DNA from: Ammoniphilus resinae
GTDB lineage: Bacteria; Bacillota; Bacilli; Aneurinibacillales; RAOX-1
Direction: 5' to 3'
Assembly (NCBI RefSeq): GCF_017873965.1
Contig: NZ_JAGGKT010000001.1
Coordinates: forward strand, 186,001 to 250,000
Length of the DNA stretch: 64,000 nt
Made by a program: the position numbers and the translations under genes. Shown here piece by piece: positions 1-8,557 of the stretch. Below the pieces are notes generated by a model. The model was not told the origin of the DNA and searched no databases. It was given only the letters and a program-made list of their open reading frames with translations. The first letter of the stretch is position 1; each line of letters begins with the position of its first letter.

Positions 1-1192
1 CCACATTTCCAGCCCATTCTTTAAAGGACGCTTTCTTGGTGACTTCAAAATGGACCTCTTGGCTTGCCAGTGGATTCCCATTTGCATCCTTACCTGTGAC
101 TTGATAGGAATATGAGTTTCCGGGAGAGACCTCGGTATCAAACCAGGTAGTTTTTGATGTCGAAGGAAGAACTGGCTTGCTTTCTTCTTGAACGGAGTCA
201 TTTTTTGCTTTGAAGACTGAGAATGATTTGGCCTGTTGCTTGGTTTCCCAGTTTAATCCGATATTTTCTTCCCCCACTTTTCCTCGAAGCAAAATGCCGT
301 CCCCTTTAAAGCTTTGTGCTTTCACACCATCATCCTTCATTAATTGCAGGGAAGTATCCAATTCTTGAATAGTGATTCTAGTATTCTCGTCAATAAAAAG
401 GGTATCCCCATCATTTGTAACAAGAGTAGCACCCGCTTCGGGTCCTGTCTGAATCTCGGAACCAACATGAAGGTGATCTCCCTCTCGCAAAGGATGACCT
501 ACGCCGTCTATAAGATGTTGGACACCCCCTTTTATTTTTGCAACCTTGACCTTCAACTGCATTCGTTCCCTAAAATCCTCCTCTTGAAACTGCAGGGCTT
601 GATCAATAAGAATACTAGCCTGGCCACGGGTAAGAGGTAAATGGGGTGCGAATTCAGTTTCTGAGATTCCGCGAATCAACCCTGCTTCATGTAGACCCAA
701 AATAGATTCCCTCATTTTATCAGGCAAGCTGCTTAAATCTTTGAACGGTTCTTCCACATCCTCTCCAGATATTTGTAAGGCGTTAGCCAATAGCAGACTA
801 GCGTCACCCCTTGTAAGTACCTGATCCACCCCCAGATCTAGCAGACTCCAATCCGTATCTAGTAAAATCCCACTTTGATAGCTTTGCACAAGGATGGGAT
901 AGGCCCAATGTTTTTCTAGTTGTTGGAAGGGGATAGGCCCTTCAATAAGCGACTCGGTTTGGACGGTCGTCAATAAAAGCTTTAAAAATTCAGCTCTAGT
1001 GACGCGATCGTTCGGGCGGAATCGGTCATCGGGAAATCCAGAGATGATTCCGGCCTCATACAGCTTTTGGATCGATGGTTCTGCGTAATGGCCTTGAATA
1101 TCAGAAAGAGCTGGGGAGGCCCCGGCAATAAACGGACATGCGAAGGTGATCACGATGGCAGAAATCCATGAAAATGACAGATGTTTTTTCAC
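1..1192 (-). CDS. SLH-domain surface protein with FecR-like region (3' end outside window)
   Basis: The protein starts at a GTG (1192-1190) behind an AAAGGAG ribosome site, and 397 codons are visible before the window edge. A signal peptide (KKHLSFSWISAIVITF..., cut near AGA-SPA) precedes three SLH repeats. These are recognisable from DIQGHYAEPSIQKL, the second TRGDASLLLANAL and the third TRGQASILIDQAL, and such repeats bind pyruvylated secondary cell-wall polymer. A FecR-like beta region follows (GSEIQTGPEAGATLVTNDGD), then a fibronectin-III-like end (SYSYQVTGKDANGNPL). SLH repeats at the N terminus imply a surface protein displayed outward through its C-terminal domains. The ligand or function of the FecR-like part is not evident. 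The gene is divergent from the next SLH gene. The domain calls are by eye. The SLH assignment is secure and the FecR-like assignment is moderate. Confidence 0.85.
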   Translation of the reverse strand, partial: MKKHLSFSWISAIVITFACPFIAGASPALSDIQGHYAEPSIQKLYEAGIISGFPDDRFRPNDRVTRAEFLKLLLTTVQTESLIEGPIPFQQLEKHWAYPILVQSYQSGILLDTDWSLLDLGVDQVLTRGDASLLLANALQISGEDVEEPFKDLSSLPDKMRESILGLHEAGLIRGISETEFAPHLPLTRGQASILIDQALQFQEEDFRERMQLKVKVAKIKGGVQHLIDGVGHPLREGDHLHVGSEIQTGPEAGATLVTNDGDTLFIDENTRITIQELDTSLQLMKDDGVKAQSFKGDGILLRGKVGEENIGLNWETKQQAKSFSVFKAKNDSVQEESKPVLPSTSKTTWFDTEVSPGNSYSYQVTGKDANGNPLASQEVHFEVTKKASFKEWAGNV

Positions 1193-1351
1193 CCAAACGG
1201 CTCCTTTCTACATTTTTCAACATATTTTACCATAGATTACTAGAGAGTAATAAAAAAACATTGTGATAAAATTTAACTAATTTCAATATTTATGAAACAT
1301 TTTCCATCCTATAGCGTAATAATGTATAGACAAGCCTGATAAGTCATGAAG

Positions 1352-1378
1352 AATAGGACAGAAACGGTCCTATTTTTT
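1352..1378 (+). terminator. Leader hairpin with T-run in the 5' UTR of the SLH/YcdB gene
   Basis: A perfect 8-bp stem (AATAGGAC / GTCCTATT) with a 7-nt loop is followed by six T residues. It has the form of an intrinsic terminator but lies only about 25 nt before the GTG start of the gene at 1404. It may attenuate that gene. It could also stop antisense traffic, although the T-run suits plus-strand transcription. No known riboswitch aptamer was recognised upstream of it. Confidence 0.6.
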
Positions 1379-1403
1379 GCTATGGAAAGGGGAGTTTTAA
1401 AAG

Positions 1404-3716
1404 GTGAAAAGAAAGAAACGATTGGTGAGTGGGAGATCTGTTGTCATTCCAATGTTAAGTTTAGCTATGCTGCAGCCAGCGATGTATGTTGGGGCAGAAT
1501 CAGGGAATACGGTCTTCATGCAGACACAGAAAGTGAGTGCAGTTCAGGAAGAAGTCATCCCGGCAAATCCAGAGAATGCAAAGGTTACGAAAGAAGAAGC
1601 GATTGAGAAAATCCGATCACTTTTTCCCATGCTAAAGGATGCCCAGGTTTCTGAGGTGGAGTTGGGTGATAGTCATGTGTATCCTCCACCTGCGAATCAG
1701 ATGGTGTGGAATATTGAATGGCACTATCAAAGGGGGAATTCTGGCTACGGCTTTAATAGTAGAGTGGATGCGATGACGGGGGATCTTATTTCTACTTATA
1801 TCGGTTTTCCAATAGATGAGGAAGATGTAGCCTATTATCCGCCGAAAGTGTCCAGAGAAGAGGCAGTGAAAAAAGCGGAGGCCTTTATTAAAAAGGCAGC
1901 ACCATACATAACCAATTTAAAAGAAAAGCCTGTAACCTACTTTACAAACCAGCCCTTGTTTGGACAGGTCCGGCATTCCTTCCAATTCGAAAGAACCGTT
2001 CAAGGGATTCCGGTTCCTGAGGAATCAATTTATATGACCGTCGATGGGGAAGGTCGGGTCATTGAGTTCAATCGCCAAGCCTCTATTGGAGAATATCCTT
2101 CGGCAACTCCGACGATTACCGCTGAAGAGGCACTTAAAAAATACCAGGATCAGTTGGAATTAACGCTACATTATATTCCTCTTTATCGTGGGGGAGAAAA
2201 TACCGTTTTCCTCGGTTGGAAGCCTGCCGTCCCTTATTCAGTAATCGATGCGATGGGTGGGGAATTTCTTTCACCGACAGGCCAGCCTATGAGTAAGGAT
2301 AGTGTGGTATATGAAGAAATTCCGAAATCTATGAATGCATTTAAGCCCAATCCAAGTGGCAAACAATTAACAGCTGACGAAGCTGCAGCGATTGTTGAAA
2401 AAGTGGGAAAGATTCCTGAAGGACGAAAACTTCAAGCGAAGTCCCTAGGCAGTTACCGTGGAGAGCAGGGACAAAGTGTATGGAATCTCACCTACCGCGA
2501 CAGCACACAAAGAGCTTTTGGGCCGGAAAGCGAAACTTTTGCTGCTATCGATGCGAAAACGGGCCAAATTCTAGAATTTGAAGAAAATCGTTTTGGTTAC
2601 CCCACATCAGAAGTTGAGGGAGAAAAACCGAACAAGGAAGAAGTAAAGAAAAAGGCCATCGAGTTGATCCAGCAGCTTTATCCAAATGCCGCCGATGACC
2701 TAAAACTAATCAACACCGATTCCATGATGTATTATCCACCTATGGAAAATACAGTATCATTTGGCTTTCAGCGCTTTTATAACGGTATTCCGGTAGAAGG
2801 GGATACGGTCAACCTTACTTTAAATGCAAAGGGACAATTAGTTCGATTGTATACAAATCAAACAACAGATCTTGCAGGTAAAGTGAAGGGATTATCCGCC
2901 AAAGTTTCCAAGGAAGAAGCAACGAAACGGTATCTGAAGGACACGTCAGTTCAGTTGAACTTCTTGCGCATCGGGGAGCCTTGGTCCCCAGAAGGTAATG
3001 CGAATTCAGATATTAAATTAGTCTATCAACAGACCTTTAAGGATGGATTACATGGTGGATTTGCTATCGATGCAATCGATGGGAAATGGAAATCAGGTTG
3101 GGATCCATCAGGTGATGCCGAGCATCAAGGGGTTGAACCAAAAGATATAAAGGGACACTGGGCAGAAACTTCCTTGCAAACACTCATTCGCTACCAAATC
3201 ATCAAGCCGGATGAAAAAGGAAATGTCAACCCAGACCACGCCATTACCCGCGGGGAGTGGTTAGATATGATGGTCAAGGCAGTTGACCCATATTATGATC
3301 AAGTTTACATTGATCCCCAAGCGGGAGAGTTGTTTGATGATGTGAAAAAAGATCATGCCTATTATCCTGCTGCACGTTGGGCCCGTGAACGCGATTGGAT
3401 CGACGCCAAGGAGAAAAAGCTGGGATTAGATCAGGTGCTAACTCGTGAAAACTTGGCTGTATCCCTTACCCACATTGTCAAATATGATAAATTGGCTAAG
3501 TTTATGGGTGCCGAGGAAGTAGGCTTTGCCGATGCTTCACAAATTAAGGCAAAGGGTGCGGTGTCGATCATCACCCGTCTTGGATTGATGAAAGGAGTGG
3601 ATGGGAAGTTCAATCCATCCAGTCAAGTGACAAAAGCCCAGGCCGCTACTGTCCTTATGGGGCTTGTGGAGCTTCAAGGGAAAACCGATTCTCCAATCGG
3701 ACAAATCCGCTATTAG
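1404..3716 (+). CDS. Secreted YcdB/YcdC (PepSY-like) repeat protein with C-terminal SLH domains
   Basis: A 770-residue exported protein starts at GTG 1404 after AAAGGGGAG. A basic N-terminus and hydrophobic stretch form a signal peptide (cut near VGA-ESG). The body holds repeated PepSY/YcdB-like units, each with a helix such as TKEEAIEKI, SREEAVKKAEAF, TAEEALKKY or NKEEVKKKAIELI followed by beta strands (AIDAKTGQILEF). Three SLH modules close the protein (from about residue 585: DIKGHWAETSLQTL, then FDDVKKDHAYYPAARWA, then FADASQIKAKGAVSI). The family is known in Bacilli as YcdB/YcdC-domain proteins. PepSY units are generally taken to be peptidase-inhibitory or regulatory. SLH repeats would tether the protein to the wall. 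A strong terminator follows. Confidence 0.88.
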   Translation: MKRKKRLVSGRSVVIPMLSLAMLQPAMYVGAESGNTVFMQTQKVSAVQEEVIPANPENAKVTKEEAIEKIRSLFPMLKDAQVSEVELGDSHVYPPPANQMVWNIEWHYQRGNSGYGFNSRVDAMTGDLISTYIGFPIDEEDVAYYPPKVSREEAVKKAEAFIKKAAPYITNLKEKPVTYFTNQPLFGQVRHSFQFERTVQGIPVPEESIYMTVDGEGRVIEFNRQASIGEYPSATPTITAEEALKKYQDQLELTLHYIPLYRGGENTVFLGWKPAVPYSVIDAMGGEFLSPTGQPMSKDSVVYEEIPKSMNAFKPNPSGKQLTADEAAAIVEKVGKIPEGRKLQAKSLGSYRGEQGQSVWNLTYRDSTQRAFGPESETFAAIDAKTGQILEFEENRFGYPTSEVEGEKPNKEEVKKKAIELIQQLYPNAADDLKLINTDSMMYYPPMENTVSFGFQRFYNGIPVEGDTVNLTLNAKGQLVRLYTNQTTDLAGKVKGLSAKVSKEEATKRYLKDTSVQLNFLRIGEPWSPEGNANSDIKLVYQQTFKDGLHGGFAIDAIDGKWKSGWDPSGDAEHQGVEPKDIKGHWAETSLQTLIRYQIIKPDEKGNVNPDHAITRGEWLDMMVKAVDPYYDQVYIDPQAGELFDDVKKDHAYYPAARWARERDWIDAKEKKLGLDQVLTRENLAVSLTHIVKYDKLAKFMGAEEVGFADASQIKAKGAVSIITRLGLMKGVDGKFNPSSQVTKAQAATVLMGLVELQGKTDSPIGQIRY

Positions 3717-3723
3717 TAAGAAC

Positions 3724-3756
3724 GCTGTCCCCCTTGTTCAGGGGGACGGCTTTTTT
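3724..3756 (+). terminator. Intrinsic terminator after the YcdB/SLH gene
   Basis: A 10-bp stem (GCTGTCCCCC / GGGGGACGGC, one G-U pair) with a 7-nt loop is followed by six T residues. Confidence 0.93.
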
Positions 3757-3819
3757 GCTTTTAGGTTTGGGGAACGATAAGCTAAAGGTAAAATTTTGGT
3801 TTTATAGGGGGCACACGAA

Positions 3820-4203
3820 ATGAGCCTGGCAAGGCGAGTTGGAATCAATCTTGCTTATAAAATCATCTATTTCCCTCTAATTCTCTTTTTGTTACCCCAA
3901 CTTTTTTTGGATCATGTGGTTTATTCTTCGTGGGTTGTACCTTTTACATTGAGTGCCTTGTATATTGCGATCGGATTGATTGCCGATGAAACCGTACTAC
4001 CTAAGTTTGGGCTTGTTTCTTCAACAATCCAGGGATGCGTGTTCATGATCGTTGTTACTTGGTTAAGTCAATTTGTTTTTAATGGAACAGTGATTTCAAT
4101 ATTCGCGGCGATTGTCATTGGTTTGTTATTGGGGATAGGGGAGTATCTCATGCATCAGAGGATTTTGGCGTGGCGAAGAACGGAAATGTTGTCAAGTCCA
4201 TAG
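3820..4203 (+). CDS. DUF2512 family membrane protein (YndM-like)
   Basis: A 127-residue protein starts at ATG 3820 behind a GGGGG-containing ribosome site. Four hydrophobic segments are visible (KIIYFPLILFLLPQLF; WVVPFTLSALYIAIGLIA; IQGCVFMIVVTWLSQFVF; ISIFAAIVIGLLLGIGEYLM), and the tail is short and basic. The ADETVLPKFG motif between TM2 and TM3 is typical of the DUF2512 family found in Bacillales. The biochemical function of the family is unknown. It is followed by a repeat-rich intergenic stretch and appears monocistronic. Confidence 0.85.
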   Translation: MSLARRVGINLAYKIIYFPLILFLLPQLFLDHVVYSSWVVPFTLSALYIAIGLIADETVLPKFGLVSSTIQGCVFMIVVTWLSQFVFNGTVISIFAAIVIGLLLGIGEYLMHQRILAWRRTEMLSSP

Positions 4204-4305
4204 TCTCAAGCCCTAATCGAGTTCGAAAATGAGGCGGAAAATCCTTGAGGGAGGGTCTCAAGCCTAAAACGGGGTTAAAAACGAGGTGGAAAGTCTTTGA
4301 GGAGG
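4203..4305 (+). repeat. Degenerate tandem duplication, unit about 52 bp
   Basis: Two consecutive copies begin GTCTCAAGCC at 4203 and 4255. Each ends in CTTGAG(G) or CTTTGAG followed by GAGG. Each unit therefore has short inverted ends (CTCAAG ... CTTGAG) and could fold as a hairpin. The following bases to about 4370 are unusually G/C-rich for this window and hold no ORF. No T-run follows, so this is not a standard terminator. Confidence 0.7.
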
Positions 4306-4472
4306 GCCCTAGGGTCGAAGCCTGGTCCGGAGCCTCCTGGATTCCGACTGCCCCCCTTTTTCCCCGACCTAAGTCAGAAACAAGCGTGAATCCTACTCAG
4401 AAATAATTGACTATTCAACCAAAACTAAATTATACTAAATCACATCCAATTAAAAATGAGAGCTGGTGTGAT

Positions 4473-5360
4473 ATGGACAATACTTATCCAAAAGTAGGGT
4501 TGATTGGATTTGGCGAAGTGGGACAAGCTTTTGCCAAAGGTTTAGTAGAAAAGACAAATCAGGTTTGGGCATACGATATCGTTTTTGAAACCCCCAACCA
4601 CCCCCTAGCAGTAAAAGCAAGGGAGATGGGGGTACAGCCAACACAGCAGTTAGAGGAAATAGGAGCCCATTGTTCGCTAATTTTAACCTTAGTAAACAGT
4701 TCCTCCTCGGAAACAGTAGCCCAAAATATTGCTCCAGCGTTATCAAGTAGAACGATCTATCTTGACCTTACGACCAGCACTCCCCAAATGAAAGCAAGAA
4801 GTGAGCAGTTCATTTCTTCGTATGCTGGAATGTATGTAGATGCCAGCATCATGGGAACCGTAGCTACGGAGCAACATCGTGTCCCACTTTTAATTGCCGG
4901 AGCAAATGGAGAGAAGGTTAAATTTCAATTGGATCGGCTAGGATTTAACGCTACTGTAATTGATCAACCAAACGGGGCGGCAGCAAGTATCAAGTTATTG
5001 CGCAGTATTTTTATGAAAGGGTTAGAGGCACTTGTCATTGAAACTATGCTGACCGCAGAGAATTACAAGGTTTCCGATGAGGTCATGAAGAGTATAGCGA
5101 ATACCCTGAATCATAATGACTTCACGCAGTTTGCAAATACCTTAATCACGACCCACGTCTTACATAAAAAACGGCGGCATAAAGAAGTACAAGATAGCTA
5201 TTCCCTGATCACAGAAGCAAATCTTGAGCCACATGTTACACAGGGGGTTCTATCCTTCTTCGGAGAATCAGTAAAAAAAGAAATCAATATGGACCATTTG
5301 CGCCTGAGTAAAGAAGAAGCGGTAAAAGATATTTTGCACCAATATTTGTTACAAAAATAA
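4473..5360 (+). CDS. NAD(P)-binding beta-hydroxyacid-dehydrogenase-like oxidoreductase
   Basis: A 295-residue protein if started at ATG 4473. An in-frame TTG at 4407 would add 22 residues of unlikely sequence. The N terminus is a Rossmann nucleotide-binding fold (VGLIGFGEVGQAFAKGL). A central segment matches 6-phosphogluconate/3-hydroxyisobutyrate dehydrogenase-like enzymes (YVDASIMGTVATEQHRVPLLIAG, then GAAASIKLLRSIFMKGLEAL, where K is the usual catalytic lysine position). The C-terminal half resembles the helical DUF1932-type domain of phosphogluconate-dehydrogenase-like proteins. The substrate cannot be told from sequence. The gene stands alone, and a decayed cupin fragment on the other strand follows it. 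Confidence 0.8.
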   Translation: MDNTYPKVGLIGFGEVGQAFAKGLVEKTNQVWAYDIVFETPNHPLAVKAREMGVQPTQQLEEIGAHCSLILTLVNSSSSETVAQNIAPALSSRTIYLDLTTSTPQMKARSEQFISSYAGMYVDASIMGTVATEQHRVPLLIAGANGEKVKFQLDRLGFNATVIDQPNGAAASIKLLRSIFMKGLEALVIETMLTAENYKVSDEVMKSIANTLNHNDFTQFANTLITTHVLHKKRRHKEVQDSYSLITEANLEPHVTQGVLSFFGESVKKEINMDHLRLSKEEAVKDILHQYLLQK

Positions 5361-5382
5361 GAGGAAGGATCTCTCCTTCTTC

Positions 5383-5537
5383 TTATGGCAAGTCAATTAA
5401 GATAAATGTTGCTTCGCATCCTGCCTCAATCCTCTTACCTCAGTGATTCTTGCTGAATCGCGCTTTTTCATAGAATGTTGCCCATTAAGTGTAACCTCTC
5501 CCTCAATGACAAAATAAAAGATTTCCGCACAGATTCC
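5383..5537 (-). pseudogene. Frameshifted remnant of a pirin/bicupin-type cupin gene (C-terminal end)
   Basis: Read on the minus strand, one frame gives AEIFYFVIEGEVTLNGQ followed by DSARITEVRG, a typical cupin strand pair. After about 5430 the reading continues in a different frame as IEAGCEATFILIDLP and a stop at 5385-5383. Joined, these look like the C terminus of a pirin/quercetinase-type cupin (beta-barrel metal site region, ending LIDLP) broken by a one-base frameshift. The 5' part of the gene is gone: nothing recognisable is seen between about 5540 and 5684. It is a degraded gene, not an active one. The family call is from motif recognition only. Confidence 0.6.
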
Positions 5538-5684
5538 TGGTTAAAAGCAAGAGATTTTCAGGTGTCATTCTTATTCTTTGTCCAAACCGAGATGAACCAT
5601 TGATGTTTCAATTTAAGTGTTCTACTGGAATTCAAATACCGTTAAAGGTTAAAATAACCATGATATCAAATAGAAGGAAAAAGG

Positions 5685-6878
5685 ATGTATCACATGACAG
5701 AGAACTGGTCAGTATCTTCGTTAAAACCATCGTTACAGAATATCTGGAAAAAAAGCGGATTTAAAAATTTGACAGCCATTCAGCAAAAGACTATTCCCTT
5801 GTTGATCGAAGGGAAGGATGTCATTGCTGAATCGCCAACAGGTACAGGAAAAACGGTGGCTTATTTATTGCCCCTTTTACAAAGGATCAACCCGGAGGAA
5901 AAAGGCTTGCAAGCTGTTGTATTAGCCCCAACAAGAGAATTGGTCATGCAAATCTTGCAGGAGATCCAAAAGTGGACGGAAGCAAGCAGCATCACCGGGG
6001 TATCCCTCATTGGCGGCGCTGACATCAAAAGGCAGCTTGAAAAATTAAAGAAACATCCACAAATTGCGGTAGGCACACCGGGACGAATTCACGAATTGAT
6101 TCAAATGAAGAAATTGAAGATGCATGATGTGGGGTCGATTGTGCTTGATGAGGCTGATCAGCTAACGGTTCCTGAACATGCGGAAACGGTAAAAATGATT
6201 ATTCGTAGCACCTTAAAGGACCGACAAATAGCCGTTTTCTCTGCGACACTTGCGGATCGAACAGAGAAAACAGTAAAGGAATGGATGCAAGATCCGGAGA
6301 TCATTCGGATTCAAAAGGATGATTTGCCACCTTCCAAGGTTGAGCATCTTTACTTTGTTTGCGAGCAAAGGGAAAAAATTGACCTATTAAGAAAAATTGT
6401 CAGAATGGAACCAGTCAAAGCCCTTGTATTCTTTAACGGAATTGGGGATTTTTCCGTGCTTGCGGCAAAGTTGCGCTATAAAGGATTAGACATAGAGCTT
6501 CTTCATGGGGAAGCAAAAAAGACCGAGCGAGAAGCCGTTCTGAAAAATTTCCGCGAGGGGAAATTCTCGCTGTTATTGGCAACAGACGTGGCAGCAAGAG
6601 GGTTAGATATTGAAGGACTTACTCATGTCATTCATTTTGATGTTCCAAAAGATGCCGAGCAATATATTCATCGTTCAGGAAGGACGGGCCGAATGGGGGC
6701 ATCAGGTACCGTCATCTCGATTGTGACTGTGCCGGAGGAAAGAATCCTAAAGAAAATTGGTCGTGATTTGGCGATTCCAATCCAAAAGAAAACGTTACAT
6801 ATGGGCCAGATGGTAAACGAAAAGCCCGCGTCCGTGGTGAAACCCCAACGAGGGAAAGTAAAGTCGAAAAGGAAATAA
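5685..6878 (+). CDS. yfmL: DEAD-box ATP-dependent RNA helicase YfmL
   Basis: A 397-residue DEAD-box helicase with all core motifs: Q-motif region (TAIQQKTIP), motif I (SPTGTGKT), Ia (PTRELVMQ), GG (GGAD), Ib (GTPGR), II as LDEADQ, III (SAT), motif V (ATDVAARGLDIE) and motif VI (HRSGRTGR). The match is closest to Bacillus subtilis YfmL in overall pattern, including the VIAESPTGTGKT and SLIGGADIKRQLEKLKKHPQ stretches. YfmL is implicated in ribosome assembly and cold growth in Bacillus. The C-terminal tail is short and basic (KPQRGKVKSKRK), suited to RNA contact. ATG 5685 is used, but ATG 5694 has the better-spaced AAGGAT site. Confidence 0.93.
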   Translation: MYHMTENWSVSSLKPSLQNIWKKSGFKNLTAIQQKTIPLLIEGKDVIAESPTGTGKTVAYLLPLLQRINPEEKGLQAVVLAPTRELVMQILQEIQKWTEASSITGVSLIGGADIKRQLEKLKKHPQIAVGTPGRIHELIQMKKLKMHDVGSIVLDEADQLTVPEHAETVKMIIRSTLKDRQIAVFSATLADRTEKTVKEWMQDPEIIRIQKDDLPPSKVEHLYFVCEQREKIDLLRKIVRMEPVKALVFFNGIGDFSVLAAKLRYKGLDIELLHGEAKKTEREAVLKNFREGKFSLLLATDVAARGLDIEGLTHVIHFDVPKDAEQYIHRSGRTGRMGASGTVISIVTVPEERILKKIGRDLAIPIQKKTLHMGQMVNEKPASVVKPQRGKVKSKRK

Positions 6879-6948
6879 AAAGGTCTAAAAACGGATGAAA
6901 ATGCATAATGAATAATCTAAGTGAAATGGGAAAGGGGATCTTTCGGAT

Positions 6949-8508
6949 ATGAATAGACAACCTTTTGCAAACGAACCATTTACGGATTTTTCATTGGATG
7001 AAAACAAAAAGGCGTTTTTGGCAGCCCTAGCGAAGGTGAAAGAACAACTTGGGCAGGATTATCCTCTTCACATTGGATCGGAAAAGATCTTGACGGAGGA
7101 GAAAATTGTCTCGATGAATCCTGGAGATACCGGGCAGGTGATCGGGCGGGTAAGCAAAGCTTCTCAAGAACTCGCAGAAAAAGCGATGCAAGTGGCTCTA
7201 GAGAAATTTGAAAGTTGGCAAAGGGTGCCGCCGCTTGAACGGGCGGAGTATTTATTCAAGGCGGCAGCCCGGATGCGGGAGCGGAAGCATGAGTTTTCGG
7301 CACTGATGGTGTTGGAGGCGGGCAAAAATTGGGCTGAAGCGGATGCGGACACAGCAGAGGCTATTGATTTTATGGAATTTTATGCGAGAGAAGTAATCCG
7401 TCTTAGTGAAACGAATATTCATTCACCACTGGTCAAAATTCCTCAAGAGGACAACTGTCTTTCTTACATCCCTTTAGGGGGTGGTGTGGTCATCCCACCT
7501 TGGAATTTCCCTTTGGCGATTTGCGTCGGCATGACAACCGCAGCCATTGGATCAGGCAATACTGTGCTGCTCAAACCCGCGTCCCCGACTCCTGTAATAG
7601 CTCATCAATTTGTTGCTTTAATGGAGGAGATCGGACTTCCTGCTGGGGTGTTGAACTTTATTCCCGGAAACAGTTCAGAAATCGGGGATTTTTTGGTCAC
7701 CCATCCAAAAACCCGTTTCATCAGTTTTACTGGCTCGAAGGAAGTCGGTCTAAGGATTAATAAGCTGGCAGCGGAAACAGCAAAAGGACAGATTTGGATT
7801 AAACGGGTGATTGCTGAAATGGGCGGGAAGGATGGTATCGTTGTGGATGAAACCGCTGATTTGGATGCTGCAGCCGCTTCCATCGTCGGCTCTGCTTTTG
7901 GCTTTCAAGGTCAGAAATGTTCAGCAGCCTCCCGGGCGATTATCGTGGAATCTGTCTATGAACAAATGGTGCAGAAGATCGTGGAGCTTGTATCCAAGTT
8001 AAGGGTTGGACCGGCGGACGAAAACGCTCCCGTTGGACCTGTGGTGGATCAGGCAGCATATAATCGAATCCTTGATTACATTGAGGTTGGAAAAAGGGAA
8101 GGGCGTCTTTTGATCGGGGGACAGAAAGCAGAAGGCAATGGCTATTATATACAGCCAACAGTCATAGCAGATGTTGATCCCAAGGCGCGGATTATGCAGG
8201 AAGAGATTTTTGGTCCTGTGTTAGCTGTGGCAAAAGCAAAGGATTATCAAGAAGCCATTGATATTTATAATGATACAGAGTTTGGTTTAACTGGCTCGTT
8301 TTACTCAACGGACGAAGCGCGTATCGCGTATGCAACTGACCGAATGCATTGCGGGAATTTATATATCAATCGAAAATGTACAGGAGCCTTGGTTGGAGTG
8401 CACCCATTTGGCGGGTTCAACATGTCAGGTACGGACTCCAAAGCAGGCGGACATGATTATCTTTTGTTGTTTACACAAGCGAAAGTCACTTCACGCAAAA
8501 AGGTATGA
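6949..8508 (+). CDS. L-glutamate gamma-semialdehyde (1-pyrroline-5-carboxylate) dehydrogenase
   Basis: A 519-residue aldehyde dehydrogenase-superfamily enzyme of the P5C-dehydrogenase type (RocA/PutC/PruA). It oxidises glutamate semialdehyde to glutamate with NAD in proline and arginine catabolism. Visible features are the long N-terminal extension ([10 protein letters not shown]), the substrate-pocket stretch [10 protein letters not shown], the cofactor motif FTGSKEVG, the general-base Glu290 in IAEMGGKDG and the nucleophile Cys324 in GQKCSAASR. The C-terminal [15 protein letters not shown] is typical of the group. Proline dehydrogenase is not adjacent. Instead the next gene 49 bp downstream is a heme-oxygenase-fold oxidase, possibly in the same transcript. 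Confidence 0.92.
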   Translation: MNRQPFANEPFTDFSLDENKKAFLAALAKVKEQLGQDYPLHIGSEKILTEEKIVSMNPGDTGQVIGRVSKASQELAEKAMQVALEKFESWQRVPPLERAEYLFKAAARMRERKHEFSALMVLEAGKNWAEADADTAEAIDFMEFYAREVIRLSETNIHSPLVKIPQEDNCLSYIPLGGGVVIPPWNFPLAICVGMTTAAIGSGNTVLLKPASPTPVIAHQFVALMEEIGLPAGVLNFIPGNSSEIGDFLVTHPKTRFISFTGSKEVGLRINKLAAETAKGQIWIKRVIAEMGGKDGIVVDETADLDAAAASIVGSAFGFQGQKCSAASRAIIVESVYEQMVQKIVELVSKLRVGPADENAPVGPVVDQAAYNRILDYIEVGKREGRLLIGGQKAEGNGYYIQPTVIADVDPKARIMQEEIFGPVLAVAKAKDYQEAIDIYNDTEFGLTGSFYSTDEARIAYATDRMHCGNLYINRKCTGALVGVHPFGGFNMSGTDSKAGGHDYLLLFTQAKVTSRKKV

Positions 8509-8557
8509 TAAGATAGGGACGTCCAGGAATTTTTTGAGAGAAATGGAGATAGAAGAA

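Noticed and set aside
344-640. A 98-residue plus-strand frame within the first SLH gene
   Set aside because: It is antisense to a clear SLH/FecR-like gene and encodes no recognisable motif.
4450-4746. A 98-residue open frame on the minus strand inside the oxidoreductase gene
   Set aside because: It overlaps a well-supported gene, has no ribosome site or domain, and its composition is that of a shadow frame.
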